From Paracyclopina nana (Eukaryota; Arthropoda; Copepoda; Cyclopoida; Cyclopettidae): 64,000 bases of DNA. A program made the position numbers and the translations under genes. Below the pieces are notes generated by a model. The model worked only from the letters and a program-made list of their open reading frames with translations, made no database searches and was not told where the DNA came from. The DNA is taken from positions 3,110,001 to 3,174,000 of the forward strand of contig JAGUCH010000009.1 of NCBI GenBank assembly GCA_019096065.1. Reading direction: 5' to 3'. Shown in pieces: positions 26,434 to 38,700 of the stretch; the stretch's first letter is position 1; every line of letters starts with the position of its first letter.

Positions 26434-29400
26434 CATTCACCACTGCTTTCGCAAGAAAATCATAGAATGGCCTATATTATTTATGAAGAGAGTAAAATTT
26501 CCGCTTTTGTTTAAAGTTGTGTGGATAAAGGGAGAAAGCTCCTTCTTTCCCCAGTTGATAAATGGATTTCATTCCGGATTCTAACCAGCTTTTCTTTGAG
26601 AATTGCGCCTGGCACCAAAAGAGCTTAGCAGCAGTTCTGTCGTGTCTTTGGTGATTGCGAGGGTAAATAAGGTTTGCCCTTGCCCCAAGAGGCAAAACTA
26701 GGCTATGGAAACAACACGAGCAAATTGATATGGTAGACTTATTGTGATTTCCACGCAAAAGAGGCTTTTCCCATTTTTGCCACTGAAAAAGTGTGCCATG
26801 TTAGAGCCTGCAAATAAAGAGGAGGTAATAGGCATGCTTCCACACTTCTCGGAGCAATTAGAGCTAAATTGAGCGCGTTCATTAAAAGCAACAGGACAGT
26901 GGCCTCTAGCTGCATCCAGCCCACAGTTCTTTTGCTATGCAGTGTATAGGAGAGGCGTGAGCGCATCCATTTGCTGCTTCGAGGCTGCTTTCTAAAACAG
27001 CTGCAGCCTCCGTAGTATATACAGCTTTTGAGGATGTGGGTGTGTGGGTGCGCGCGCGCCCCTAACAGTCAAGCTGCACTATGGGAGCATGAGGCTGCTA
27101 AATATCTTGTCTGAGCAACATCATCATAATTTGATTATCAAGACACTATGCTGCAAGCAGTTGCATGCCATTATTCACTTTTACTTGCATATACTATAGT
27201 AATGGTAGTATATTGAACAAACGACGCGTCATTTGTGTGCAGAGGGGAGCAAGACCTCATAATCAATTAAGATATTCTCTTACATAGAAGTGGCACACAA
27301 TCAGCAAAAATCTTCCTAGCTTGCCTTAATTGCCTTTTTTGCCCGCCAAAACAAATGCTGAACCGCTAGTTTTGGAACTTCAAAGCGCAAGTTTTGTTTT
27401 CCACTCAACGGTTTTGCGCAGACTTGGCGCGCTAATTTTTGTTTTGAAGTCACGCAACCTTCAGATGTTTATTTTTGCGACTGAGATTGCGCATCTACAA
27501 AACTTTGCTCATCCTGAGGAAATGTGTTGTGTTGCATCTTTGGGCCTCTTTGTCCCCACTGTGTATGGTGAAGTAAAGGCAGGCTTGAGCTCTACTGTAT
27601 AGGGAAAAAGCGGTGGCGAGTGAACGAGCCGAATTCCCTGACTGACTGAGGAGTGACATCAAGTGGTGTAAGCTACAAAAGAAAGTAGTCGCGAGCCGAT
27701 AGCCAAGTGCAACACAACTAAACACAGTGAGAGGCGCTTTTTCCTTCCTTTAGGAATCTCAGATCTTTTACTAGATAATGGTAAGTGTAAAAACCTTTTG
27801 TGCTGCTCCTGTTTTTCCCCCAGTCAAAGGAAATTTTCTTTTTGTGCCGCCCCACTTTTGCGAGGGAGGGATAAATGAGAGGAAAAGAAAAATTACATTG
27901 CTTTTTCTACTTTTCTGGGCGAATGTTCTCAACTTACTTCCGCCTGGTGCTAACTTGAGGATAGGGATGAAAGTTTTTATTGGCATCGAAAGAAGAGGCA
28001 ATTAAGGTAGCTACAGCAAGGGCGAAAAGGAAAATGGCCGCATGTCACTATTAGGAGATTGAGATAAAAGCCATCAGCGAAAATTGTTTGTGACTGCACT
28101 TAGTTAGCGCGGTGTTCATGTACATTAGTGGTGCAAATCAAGCAATTTTGGCACTTTTATGTTTTGAAGGTTTCTCCCAGTTATGAAAATAACGAAGTTT
28201 TAAGTGATTTTTTTCAATTGACATATTTGTGAATGAGAGAGACATTTTGCCAAATTGTTCTCATGAAAGCACCTTTTTGTACCATATTAATCATTTAGGC
28301 GAATTTAATGATTGTGCTATCTTCAGTCTGAAGAAATCTATCACAAATTGGAAATATATATACATACTGGAATAGTATATGTACTTGATATGTAAAACTA
28401 CTGCCCAGATTTATAGGAATATTGGAGGCTCTTGTCGGACGCTATCGGATTCCCTTCTATCACACTGCTCGTATTTGACGTTTGGGTAGCAGCAGCAGCA
28501 GCATTAAATGCTCAAATAAAAGGATGGAAAATTGCGAGCCGAAAAAGAGGCTCCTTTTTCTAAGATGAAATTGCGTTTGTTTCGCCTTTTCACGTGTCTG
28601 GAAAAAGAGGCACGCAAGTCATCCGCAATTTCGCATCTTTTGCAACAGCCAACTTGCGCGCAAGTTTTCTGCCCTTTTTCTTGTCAGCTATTTCAACAAC
28701 TTTTTCCCATTTGGGAAATTGGAAGAAGCCTAGATATGGAGTACTTCTATGTGCTGATCATCTAAGCACCTTAATTCTGAACAATGCGCCTGTCTTTTTT
28801 TCCTAATGCCAAGATCGACTTGACTTCAAATACCACACTGTGAACAGAAATTCTGGAAAATTAGCTGAGAAGTTGAAGCTGAAGCAAACGGTGGTTTTCC
28901 AAATACATTAATCAGGGATTACACATTAGCAGCCCATCTGTGTGTAGATAAATGCATTCACCAACAAGACATAAATAATACTACTTCGCTGTATCCCCCT
29001 AGTTGCATTGTAAAGATGCTTTTAGCCAAAACTTGGTCTTCTGCAAGAGAGATAAAGACGTTTTGCATAAATTATCAGCTCAGTAATGGAGCTGACCCAA
29101 AATCTGAAATAATAATAAGCTCTCATTTGAAGCTATATATAGCTCTTAAATTCTGCCCCACTTCGCGTATAAATAAGAATTCTGCTACGAACATCAAAAT
29201 AACACAGCTGTGCACAGAAAAAATAGCATGAGTATGGGATGTGAAAAAAAAGAAGAGTTTGGCTAACTTTCTTCCAAGGTCGAGAGTTTCTTTTTTACCT
29301 TTTGCAAGCTCTGCATTGCGTTGCTGGTCACCGTAAGACTCTGATTCTTCGGAGTAATGCTTTGCAGTTGTGCAGTTGCATGCAGCAGCAGAATCTGAAA

Positions 29401-32400
29401 TTTGCTCAAACTATAAATACACATTCACCCCCAAAGGGGTTAAAAACAGAAGCCATTCTTTTATTATGTGCAACGATGATAAATTACTCCTTTTTCGTCG
29501 TAACATACCTCCGAGATGAGAAGTCGCATAGCATAGCTGACATTCCATAGCTACTGCTGCTGCTTCCATGTCTGGATTGAATAAATCGTTCATCTACTGC
29601 CACGACAGCGCAGAGAGAGAGAGAGATGTTCGACATTCAAGCCAATTTGGGACACAATGTTTTCCCATAAAAGAGCTGAGCTGCAAGGCTCCATACGACG
29701 TCATCTAGGTAGTAGCACTATGTGCTACAAAATGGAAAATGGAAGACACAAGCAGAAAAAAGAGCCTCGTCGAAAAAGCTACACAATTTCACATAGTACG
29801 AGTAATGCAATGATTGTAGGGTACAATTATGAATGTAGGCTCTGTTCAGCTTCAAATTATATGGTTAGCATTTTTAGAAGATGGAAAGTAATTTTCGCAT
29901 ACGTAATTGTTCCGTTTAAAATTCGTCCCAGTTTAGTCGAGAGAACAGGGTGCAGGGTCTTTTAAGGGAAGGCTGATGTGTAATGCCTGTAACTAGCTGC
30001 TAATATGTACTACTATGGCCAAATTGATTTTCCTAAGCATGCTATGCTTATAATACCTATTGCATTGAGAAGAGTACACCGCGATTGATGCATGCTTGTT
30101 GCCCAGACCAAAGGAGGTAGCTAGAGAAGGGAGCATAAAAGGAGCCAATCAAGCAAGAAAGCAAACATTGCACAGCATAAACCAACGTAGTAGTAAACAT
30201 TCGGTGGCTTAATAAAATTCTAGGCCGAAACTTTGGATAAAATTCCACTTGAGTGAAATTAAAATGCAGCATTCCAGGCCTTACAAAGTACAAAGGAAAA
30301 AAGTCGGTTGTAATATTATGCTTTTTAACAAACGTAAGCTAGTAAAAAATACAAGCCTTTAGGGTTTAATGTGAGGCTTCTTTCAATTTTGTTTTTTGTC
30401 TAAAATCAACTACTTTTGAATTATTTTGTTACTTTTCGAATCCTCGTTTAGTTAATTCATGAGAAGTCAATGAGCATAGTTGATTTTTTTAGATGTTGTG
30501 ACCTTTCTCTAATTTGCTGATAAATAGCAGCTGCCATCATGTGCCCCACTTTCTTTACCCAAAAGGAAAAAATGGAATATGACTGCGTCATTATTCTCTG
30601 CGACACTTCAGTTCATAGTGTAAAAAGACACATCTGGAGCTGCCACTAAAAATCTAGATCTTCACCCTGATATGGCTTAATTGAATTTGGGAGCTGCAGA
30701 CATGCTGAAAATTTCCTTTTTTCCTTGTACTGCAATATTACTATTTATTAGATACACACTGCTTTATTGTTCGTGGTTTGGCGTTATGCGGATAATCCAT
30801 GCTACAGTTCCAAACGCACGTGGTGCAGTAGAAAAAACCCACATTGCTCCCTTTTCCAACCTTGGCATGGTAAAAATATTGTACTTGCTGGTATACTTTA
30901 TGTAGGCCTTGATATATTATAATGGTCCACATCTACTGAATTTTAGCAGGTTGCTCCTTCATTTGTCACTAGATAATAGATGATCTGAGAGCATCGTATT
31001 TGATCATCTCAGGCTAAAAAATATAGTCAGTCAATTTTACAGTATTATTCTAAATTCACATGCGAAAATTACCTTTTTGATACGGATGAAATACATTCAA
31101 TTTCATGTTGCGTTTACCTCCACAGCCAAATCCTCGCATTTTGAAGGCTTTCACTTTTACTTGTCTTTCAGGTAGAGCTACATACGTAGCATTATTTCAT
31201 GGAGACATTGCTTTTTGCATTTAGAAATTAAAATATCGAATTTGTCCCCTGAGTATGTAGATGAACAACGCATTATATGGCTCTCTGTTTATGGGCCAAG
31301 TGTGCAATCAAGAAAAAATTACCCTAAAAAGCAGCGATGACTACCTAATTTTTTGTTGTCGTGCCACGGCGCCTGCAGCTCTGGATTTAGCACATAGAAG
31401 CTTCTTATGCTAATTCTTGGCTTAGAAAGCTAGTAGCAAATTTTCAATTACTGCTACTTCTGCCCTTTTTTGTATACATTCTACTATAAAGAGTGGCGTG
31501 TATTTTTTATGTTGCGAGACCTAAGTTTCAATGAGATTCTCAAGAGCTTCGTCGTTTCCCATAAGAGATAAGAGTTGTGCAGCTTCGAAAATTAGTCTGT
31601 GGATGAACTCTCCTCACAATGGCCGATGCTAGACGAAGTTTTTTGGCCGACTTTTTTAGCTGCTCCCATTCTGAGCTGTGTGCTACACATCAACAACAAA
31701 TAGAAAGTCACATTTGGGAGCTACGACTACCATGGCTATGGCAAAAAAGGGCTCTATTCTGCTTTGGAAGTGTGACCAGGAGCCCAAACAAAGTTTGATC
31801 TCTATGCATCAACACCATAGAACTGTATCAAGCTAAGCTTGGCAAAAAATTCTCTTTGATTTGGTGCTCATCTCAACAGAGTCTTTTTTACAAAAAGCCT
31901 TCCCTCACCAACACAAAATGATGGCCTAATTTAGAGATCTATAACTAAAATAATAATAGAAAGCACTGATTTCAGATGAAAAGTAGCCTGCTTTTTAAAT
32001 CGTTTTCTGTGAAAGTGTGCAATAAATAATACTTCAGATCTGATGCGAATATTCCATTTACTCATTAAGCGATTTTAAAGACCTCCTCACTTTTAAAAAA
32101 AAAAGGTTTAGTGAACTTCTTCATAGAATTTAAAGCTGATTTTAGTTCTTTGGTGGCAAGAGTGTGGGGAAGTGTGCATTTTTTGCACTCACACCGGAGA
32201 TGTGAGGTGAATTTACAAATCTTTGGTTGCTTTCTTTTCTGGGGGTTCTAGTAATCAACCGAGCTCGGTTTTCATGAAAAAATACTTTCTTGATACAAGG
32301 TTGCGAATAACTTTTAAGCATAGGCTAAGCTAGCATAACTTTTCATAAACCGTTGGGCTTTCTCCTTTTCTACGCATGTACTACACACAACATCTATATT

Positions 32401-32757
32401 CACTTCGCGGATATTTATCAGCGAAATTGCAAATGGCTTAAGGGCCCTTTTTGCAGGCAATATTTGAGATGGGAAATGAAGCTCCATAATTCACTTCGCA
32501 GGAGCAACCCAAAGCAGCTAGAGAAGAGGTAGAAGAGCCGAGAGAGAGAAAGCAATTTGTACCGCGCGCTGATGTTTCTTCAAGTGGAACAAATCTTGCA
32601 TTCTTCTTCTCAGGCAAATAATTCCGTTGTAGCCCAATTCTACTTTTTTATAGCCCGGCTCCAGAGATTTACTTCATGTTTACATCCACTCATGAAATGA
32701 TGGCGGAGGCGCTCTCCAATAAAACCACTAATTTCTGCCTCTTTCTCTCAATTTCAG
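26434..32757. other. Noncoding stretch between CCDC85 and the Kekkon-like coding exons
   Basis: No protein-like frame is seen. The stretch should contain the CCDC85 3' UTR and probably one or more 5' untranslated exons of the Kekkon-like gene, because the exon with its start codon begins at a splice acceptor. One candidate is a 27-nt segment at 27754-27780, bracketed by a clean pyrimidine-rich acceptor and gtaagt. Single dispersed-motif ends lie near 28110, 29587 and 31258, and a short CAG run lies near 28488. Confidence 0.5.
27754..27780 (+). other. Candidate 27-nt untranslated microexon
   Basis: The sequence ttttccttcctttag precedes 27754 and gtaagtgt follows 27780. This is a textbook acceptor and donor around 27 nt. 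Its position, upstream of the first coding exon of the Kekkon-like gene on the same strand, would suit a 5' leader exon. No independent support exists. Confidence 0.2.
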
Positions 32758-32784
32758 ACGTGAATAGACTTCCAAAGGTTCACC

Positions 32785-35700
32785 ATGGGCTTCACCAGTC
32801 CGAATAGGTGGTCAGACCTGCTCTTTCTGCTCGGATTCATAGCCCTGCCATTGTCCCTGAGCGTGGGTGAGCTGGTGACCCCAGCGTCAGCTGATTTTCT
32901 TGACCATTGCCCCAAAGATTGCAACTGCAAATGGGCCAACGGGAAACGCGAGGCAGATTGCACTCGCACCGGATTCACCGCAGTTCCGACCCACTTGGAT
33001 GCGGAAATCCAGATCCTAAGGATGACTCACAATTATGTCCGGGTCCTTGGCCGAGAAGTCTTCAAGGCTGCTGGACTACTCAACCTCCAGAGGATTTTCA
33101 TGAATCATTGCCATGTGCAGGTACGTGAAAAAAATCCCAAAAGAAAGCCTGACTTTGGCGAGGGAAATTTTTTTTAAATGCGCGTTTATAAATGATTTGT
33201 AACCAAAATTGCCCAAATCTTAAATTAGCTATAGCTGACAATTTTTATATTTTCATGGACTTTTAAAATTGAACAAAAGCTTATGGCTGTGATCGCATGG
33301 GAAATGGCATAAAAAGGATTTTTCTTTTGTTGGGGTTTTTATGTGGCAACTTTGGGTATCCTGACGTTTTGGGTTTGTTGCTTCTTCTTCTGCGGTTTCT
33401 TGCCAAAGCTTCCTCTCGCCATTAATTTGGATTTGCAACTCTACATCTTCCATGCTTCACTAACTTTTTGGATGTTCCCTCTGTGGACTGAGGTCATCCA
33501 AATATGTACAGCATATCTTCAGGGAGAACTTGGCTGGAGGATCAGTAGTCCCCCATCGACATTTTTGATCGTGCAACAAGTCTTTGGGGAGAAATCTATT
33601 CAGAAAAAAAGGATACATTTATCTTACCTGCTCTGGCACACAAGACCCAACCAGAAATTTTTGAAAATTTTGAGGAGCTTCTGTGGGACTTATGGGTAAC
33701 TCAGAAATCCCTCAATTTTGGCAAATTGGGGCGAAAACCCGTGACGAATTACAGATTTTTGTGGAACTCAGTTTTGATAAGTCTAAAGAGGCTGTCACAA
33801 TTCTTGAATAAACCATCCACATTGTGGCTCTGTTACAATTTACAATTCTGGCACAATATGTAATCAAAATTCAGATAGTATTGGTTAGAATTAGTGACTA
33901 CCTTGTTAGTTCATTTTTTGAAACATTATCTATCAAGAAAAAGGAATGAGAGTATCATTCATCTATAAATTAGACTTTCTGCCAATAGATGACGGACTTT
34001 GCAAGTCTTTCTCACATCAGACAAGAAGTGCAAGTGTCCATCAATTGTAGGACTTGGCAGAAGAAAAATATTTTTAGTCTACATACTTATCTAACTTACT
34101 GGCTTATTGATTTGTTTTAAATATTTCATAGTTCCATAATAATTTTGAAATAAAATTATTTTTGCTTCAATACTAATTTAGTTTGGACTTAAAGCTATTA
34201 GTAATGTTTTTGAAACTCTCTAATCATAGCAAAGTTGTTAACATAATTACTTTTAGATAATATGGATTTGATAGCAGAGCCATCTCTTAATAATTTGCTA
34301 AGCTAGACTACTAAATTCTTGGATTTTTCCCCAAGCTTCACTGGTGCTTTTGAGACTTACTTAAGAGTAACTCAAATCGGGCAATTTGAGGCTGAAATCC
34401 GTGACGAAATGGCATTTGTTTGTGGTGTTGTGAATTTTGGTGTCTACATTATGGAACTTGACTTCTCTCGTACAAAGCCACAACTGAGTTTATTTCTCAA
34501 CCAAGCACTGTATATACAATGTACTGTCAAGGTGAAATCGCATTGTACATCCTGCTAGGTGAAAGTGTGGTTAGGCAGCGCGGCTCGTACTATGCTACTA
34601 TACTACTATATTACTGAAGGATGACGCGCTAGCGCCATGAATGATGAAAGTTATAAAAACATAACATCCCTCCCAAGCTAAAGAAAGCTGTTGTTAACAG
34701 GGGGATGAAGGTATTAACGAAAACCACCACCAAGTCATAAAAGTTAGAAAGTGTAAAGTCAAACTTCGGGTTTGTCAGGTCAGGTCAAACAGGATAATTA
34801 TGACCAAGTCATGTTAAGGAAGACATCATTTTTTCTTAGGTCGCCCCCGGCCAGGCTTGTATTCTGGCGCCCTGGCTGGTAAAGGCTGGTCTTCTATCAG
34901 AACTCGTTGAGCTCTAGCCTGATTGCGTGTCAATGAGCTTGTGGGGTCTCGTCCCCCTCGGAAGCTGTCACGGAAACGGTTGAGTAGTTTCCTAGGTGAG
35001 CCAGGGTTACTTCTTGACAGCAAGTCTGGTGGTTGATCATCTTGAGTGGGTTCATGCACATCGTCATGAATGAGTACCTCTTCCGCAGGTGGAGAGTCTG
35101 GTTCTTGCTTAATAAGTGGAGGTGTTGTCGTCATCGGAGAGGCAATGCTGGCAGCTGGTTCCTCTGATTTGAGGGGAATTTTGGGGTTGAATTTCAGAAG
35201 TTCTGGGCAATCCAACCAAACCAATAACCCTTTCCTAAAGTTTTCTGGCTTGATCTTGGCATCTAAAACCATATTTGGATCCATTAATGGTTTTCTGGGA
35301 TGCACTCCAAAAAGGAGGAAGAATGGACTCATTCTTGTTGTCTCACTCAAAGGAGAAGATGTATCAAGCATTTTTGGCAAGTAACTTATAGTGTGCTTAT
35401 TAATAACTTCAGCAGCTGAATTGCATTGAGGGTGACTAGGGCTGGTTGTGCTCTTATCTTCCCGGAGCAGATTATAAAGAGATTGACTCAACTGTGAGGT
35501 GAATTCTGTCCCTCCATCAGCAATGAGCACAGCTGGCAAGCCGAATCTTGCAATCCATCGATTAAAAATGGCCCCAGGAACAGTGTCAGATTGTTTGTCT
35601 ACCAGAGTGACAAACTCTGCATACTTACTAACAGACTCCATGATAACCAAAATATACTTCTTTCCATCTGAATCCCTCCAAGGTCCAAAGAGGTCAGCAT

Positions 35701-38700
35701 GGACCCTCTCCAGGGGGCCCTTGAGTTGCTGGTGGGGCAGCAATTCCACATTCGGATGTGATTGCTCAGGTTTGGTTTTGTCACATTTCCAACATGAACT
35801 GATGTATTCCTCAACATCAGTCAATAAACTAGGCCAAAAATACTGCTCATGAATTCTTTCACTGGTTTTGTTGATGCCCTTGTGCCCAACAGCTGCATGC
35901 GCAGCACTAATAATGTCAGCATGACAAACAGCCGGTGCTGCCAACACTGATTTGGGCCCACTCATCACAAACAACAAGTCATTCATGACTTCAAAAATAG
36001 GGCCATATCTTTTAATAATCCATTTCAACTTAGGTTGTCTGGGTACAAGTCCTTGTTTAACAAAGGAAAGTAAAGCCGCAACAACCAAGTCTGTAGATTG
36101 TAGCTTCCTCATGGTTGCCCTGTCTTCTATGGCGTCAACAACTATAACCAAGTCTGTAGATTGTAGCTTCCTCATGGTTGCCCTGTCTTCTATGGCGTCA
36201 ACAACTATACTTAGGGTTTCAATACATTTCCGGAGTTTCTTCATAACTGCCAGGCTCTCCATGGCCTCGACGGAATTACTGTGGGTTTCACCACTCTCTT
36301 GTAGTTTCTTCATTACTGCCATGTCCTCCATGGCCTCGACGGAATTACTGTGGGTTTCACCACTCTCTTGTAGTTTCTTCATTACTGCCATGTCCTCCAT
36401 GGCCTCAACGGAATTACTGTGGGTTTCACCACTCTTTTGTAGTTTCTTCATTACTGCCATGTCCTCCATGGCCTCAACAGTGCTACAGTGGGTTTCACCA
36501 CTCTCTTGTAGCCTCTTCATAACTGCCATGTCCTCCATGGCCTCAACGGAATTACTGTGGGTTTCACCACTCTTTTGTAGTTTCTTCATTACTGCCATGT
36601 CCTCCATGGCCTCAACAGTGCTACAGTGGGTTTCACCACTCTCTTGTAGCCTCTTCATAACTGCCATGTCCTCCATGGCCTCAAGTTTCTTCATTACTGT
36701 CATGTCCCTCATGGCCTCCATGGCCTCGACGGAATTACTGTGGGTTTCACCACTTTGCAGAAGCTCTCGTAACTTCTTCAGAACTGCCATGTCATCCATG
36801 GCCTCAACAGTGCTATTGTGGGTTTCACCACCTTGCAGAAGCCCTTGTGACTTCTTCAGAACTGCCATGTCCTCTATGGCCTCAAAAGTGATATTGTGAG
36901 GTTCACCACCTTGCAGAAGCCCTTGTGACTTCTCCAGAACTGCCATGTCCTCCATGGCCTCAAAAGTGATATTGTGAGGTTCACCACCTTGCAGAAGCCC
37001 TCGTGACTTCTTCAGAACTGCCATGCCCTCCATGGCCTCAAAAGTGATATTGTGAGGTTCATCACCACCTTGCAGAAGCCCTCTTGACTTCTTCAGAAAT
37101 GCCATGTCCTCCATGGCCTCAAAAGTGATATTGTGAGGTTCACCACCTTGCAGAAGCCCTCGTGACTTCTTCAGAACTGCCATGTCCTCCATGACCTCAA
37201 AAGTGATATTGTGAGGTTCACCACCTTGCAGAAGCCCTCGTGACTTCTTCAGAACTGCCATGTCCTCCATGGCCTCAAAAGTGATATTGCGAGGTTCACC
37301 ACCTCTCAGAATCTCTCGTGGCTTTTTCAGAAATGCCATGTCCTTAATGGCCTTAACAGGGATATTGTGAGGTTCACCACCTCGCAGAAGTACAGGAACA
37401 ATCCTTTGATTTCTATACTCGACCATTGGTCTCCAAGCAGTAGCTCCTGTCAGTTTCTTGGGCACACAGAAAATACTTGAGTTCCAGGGAGAATTGCAGG
37501 GTTCCAAAATGTTCATCTCCAGCCAATCTTCAATGCTTTTGTTGATTTCATCAAGATGTGACATGGGAATCTGGAATTGTCTAGCATGAACTGGTCGGTG
37601 GTCATGTGTGTCAAATTTGTGTGTCATCAGGGTGCAGTCACCCAAGTCAAATTCTGAAGTGGAAATAATGTCAGAATTACGAAGTAAACACTTCAAATAA
37701 CTCTGACATAGATTAGGAGAAAGGTGATCAAGATTTGCATGCTTTAGAATGTAGTCCTCCACCTGTCTAGAAGGCCTCCCTATAACATTTTTATCTTTTA
37801 AAAACACATCATGTACTGGGATAATCTTATCGACACTCAAAATTTGCCCTGTGAAAGAAACCTTGTCTATCATAAAAGGCAATAATCCTGCATTAGTAAC
37901 CTTAATATTAGCGATTCCTTGTTGATTAGAACGGATGAGGCAATCCTCCTTGCAAAGTTGGATGGCATCGCTTCTTTGGAGACATCCTTCAAAGTGAGCT
38001 AAGGGCCCATTATCCTGGTTCTTCAGCAGCACGGAAATTGTAGCGACACTTCTGGCAGGTATGTACGTCTTCTTCTGAGTTCTGGCCTCAAGTGGAAACT
38101 TATTTGCAGAGCGGATTTTCATCGATATGGGATCATAAAACAAGCCGGTAGCATGGATCAGGTCAATACCCAAGATCCCATCAAGTGCGAGTCCCTCGCA
38201 CACGTAAAATGGCCACTTCAACTGTCGGCCTTCTATCATACAGTCTATTTCATAAAGTCCATTGATCCTTAAAGGGTTTCCGGAAGCACATGTTGCACGT
38301 AACATCGGAGCGTTTGTAATTCTCTGAGGTCTTAGTTGGGGGGCAATTCTCCTGAATGCCATACGCGATAACAGGGAAATATTGGAGCCAGTGTCAAACA
38401 ACATTTCAAAGGTGGCTCCAAGGCTGTGGATTGATACAAAAGGTCGTTTGGTATTCTCATTCGAGGATAGCAGGCTGAAACTTGTGATTGCGTGAAAAAG
38501 CTCAACGACCTTGCGACGACCAGTGGTGTGGAGCCCACCCTGGTCGTTTACCAGTTTAAAGGGTTGGAATGGTAGGAGGCACGAACTTCATTGACCTTAT
38601 TTGCCTCCTGCTCTGTTGCTCTTTTACTGCCAGGCCTTGGGTTGTACATGCCCTTAGCAGCATCTGCTTGCCTGGAAAAGCACTCAGCCTCACTATGATT

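Noticed and set aside
33343-33699. 118-codon plus-strand frame in Kekkon-like intron 1
   Set aside because: The composition is hydrophobic but matches no known pattern. It lies wholly in a confirmed intron and has no promoter or splice support.
35952-36899. Plus-strand 315-codon frame with repeated TAMSSMAS peptide
   Set aside because: It is the antisense of the tandem array inside the retroelement pol-like frame. Its openness follows from the repeat period.
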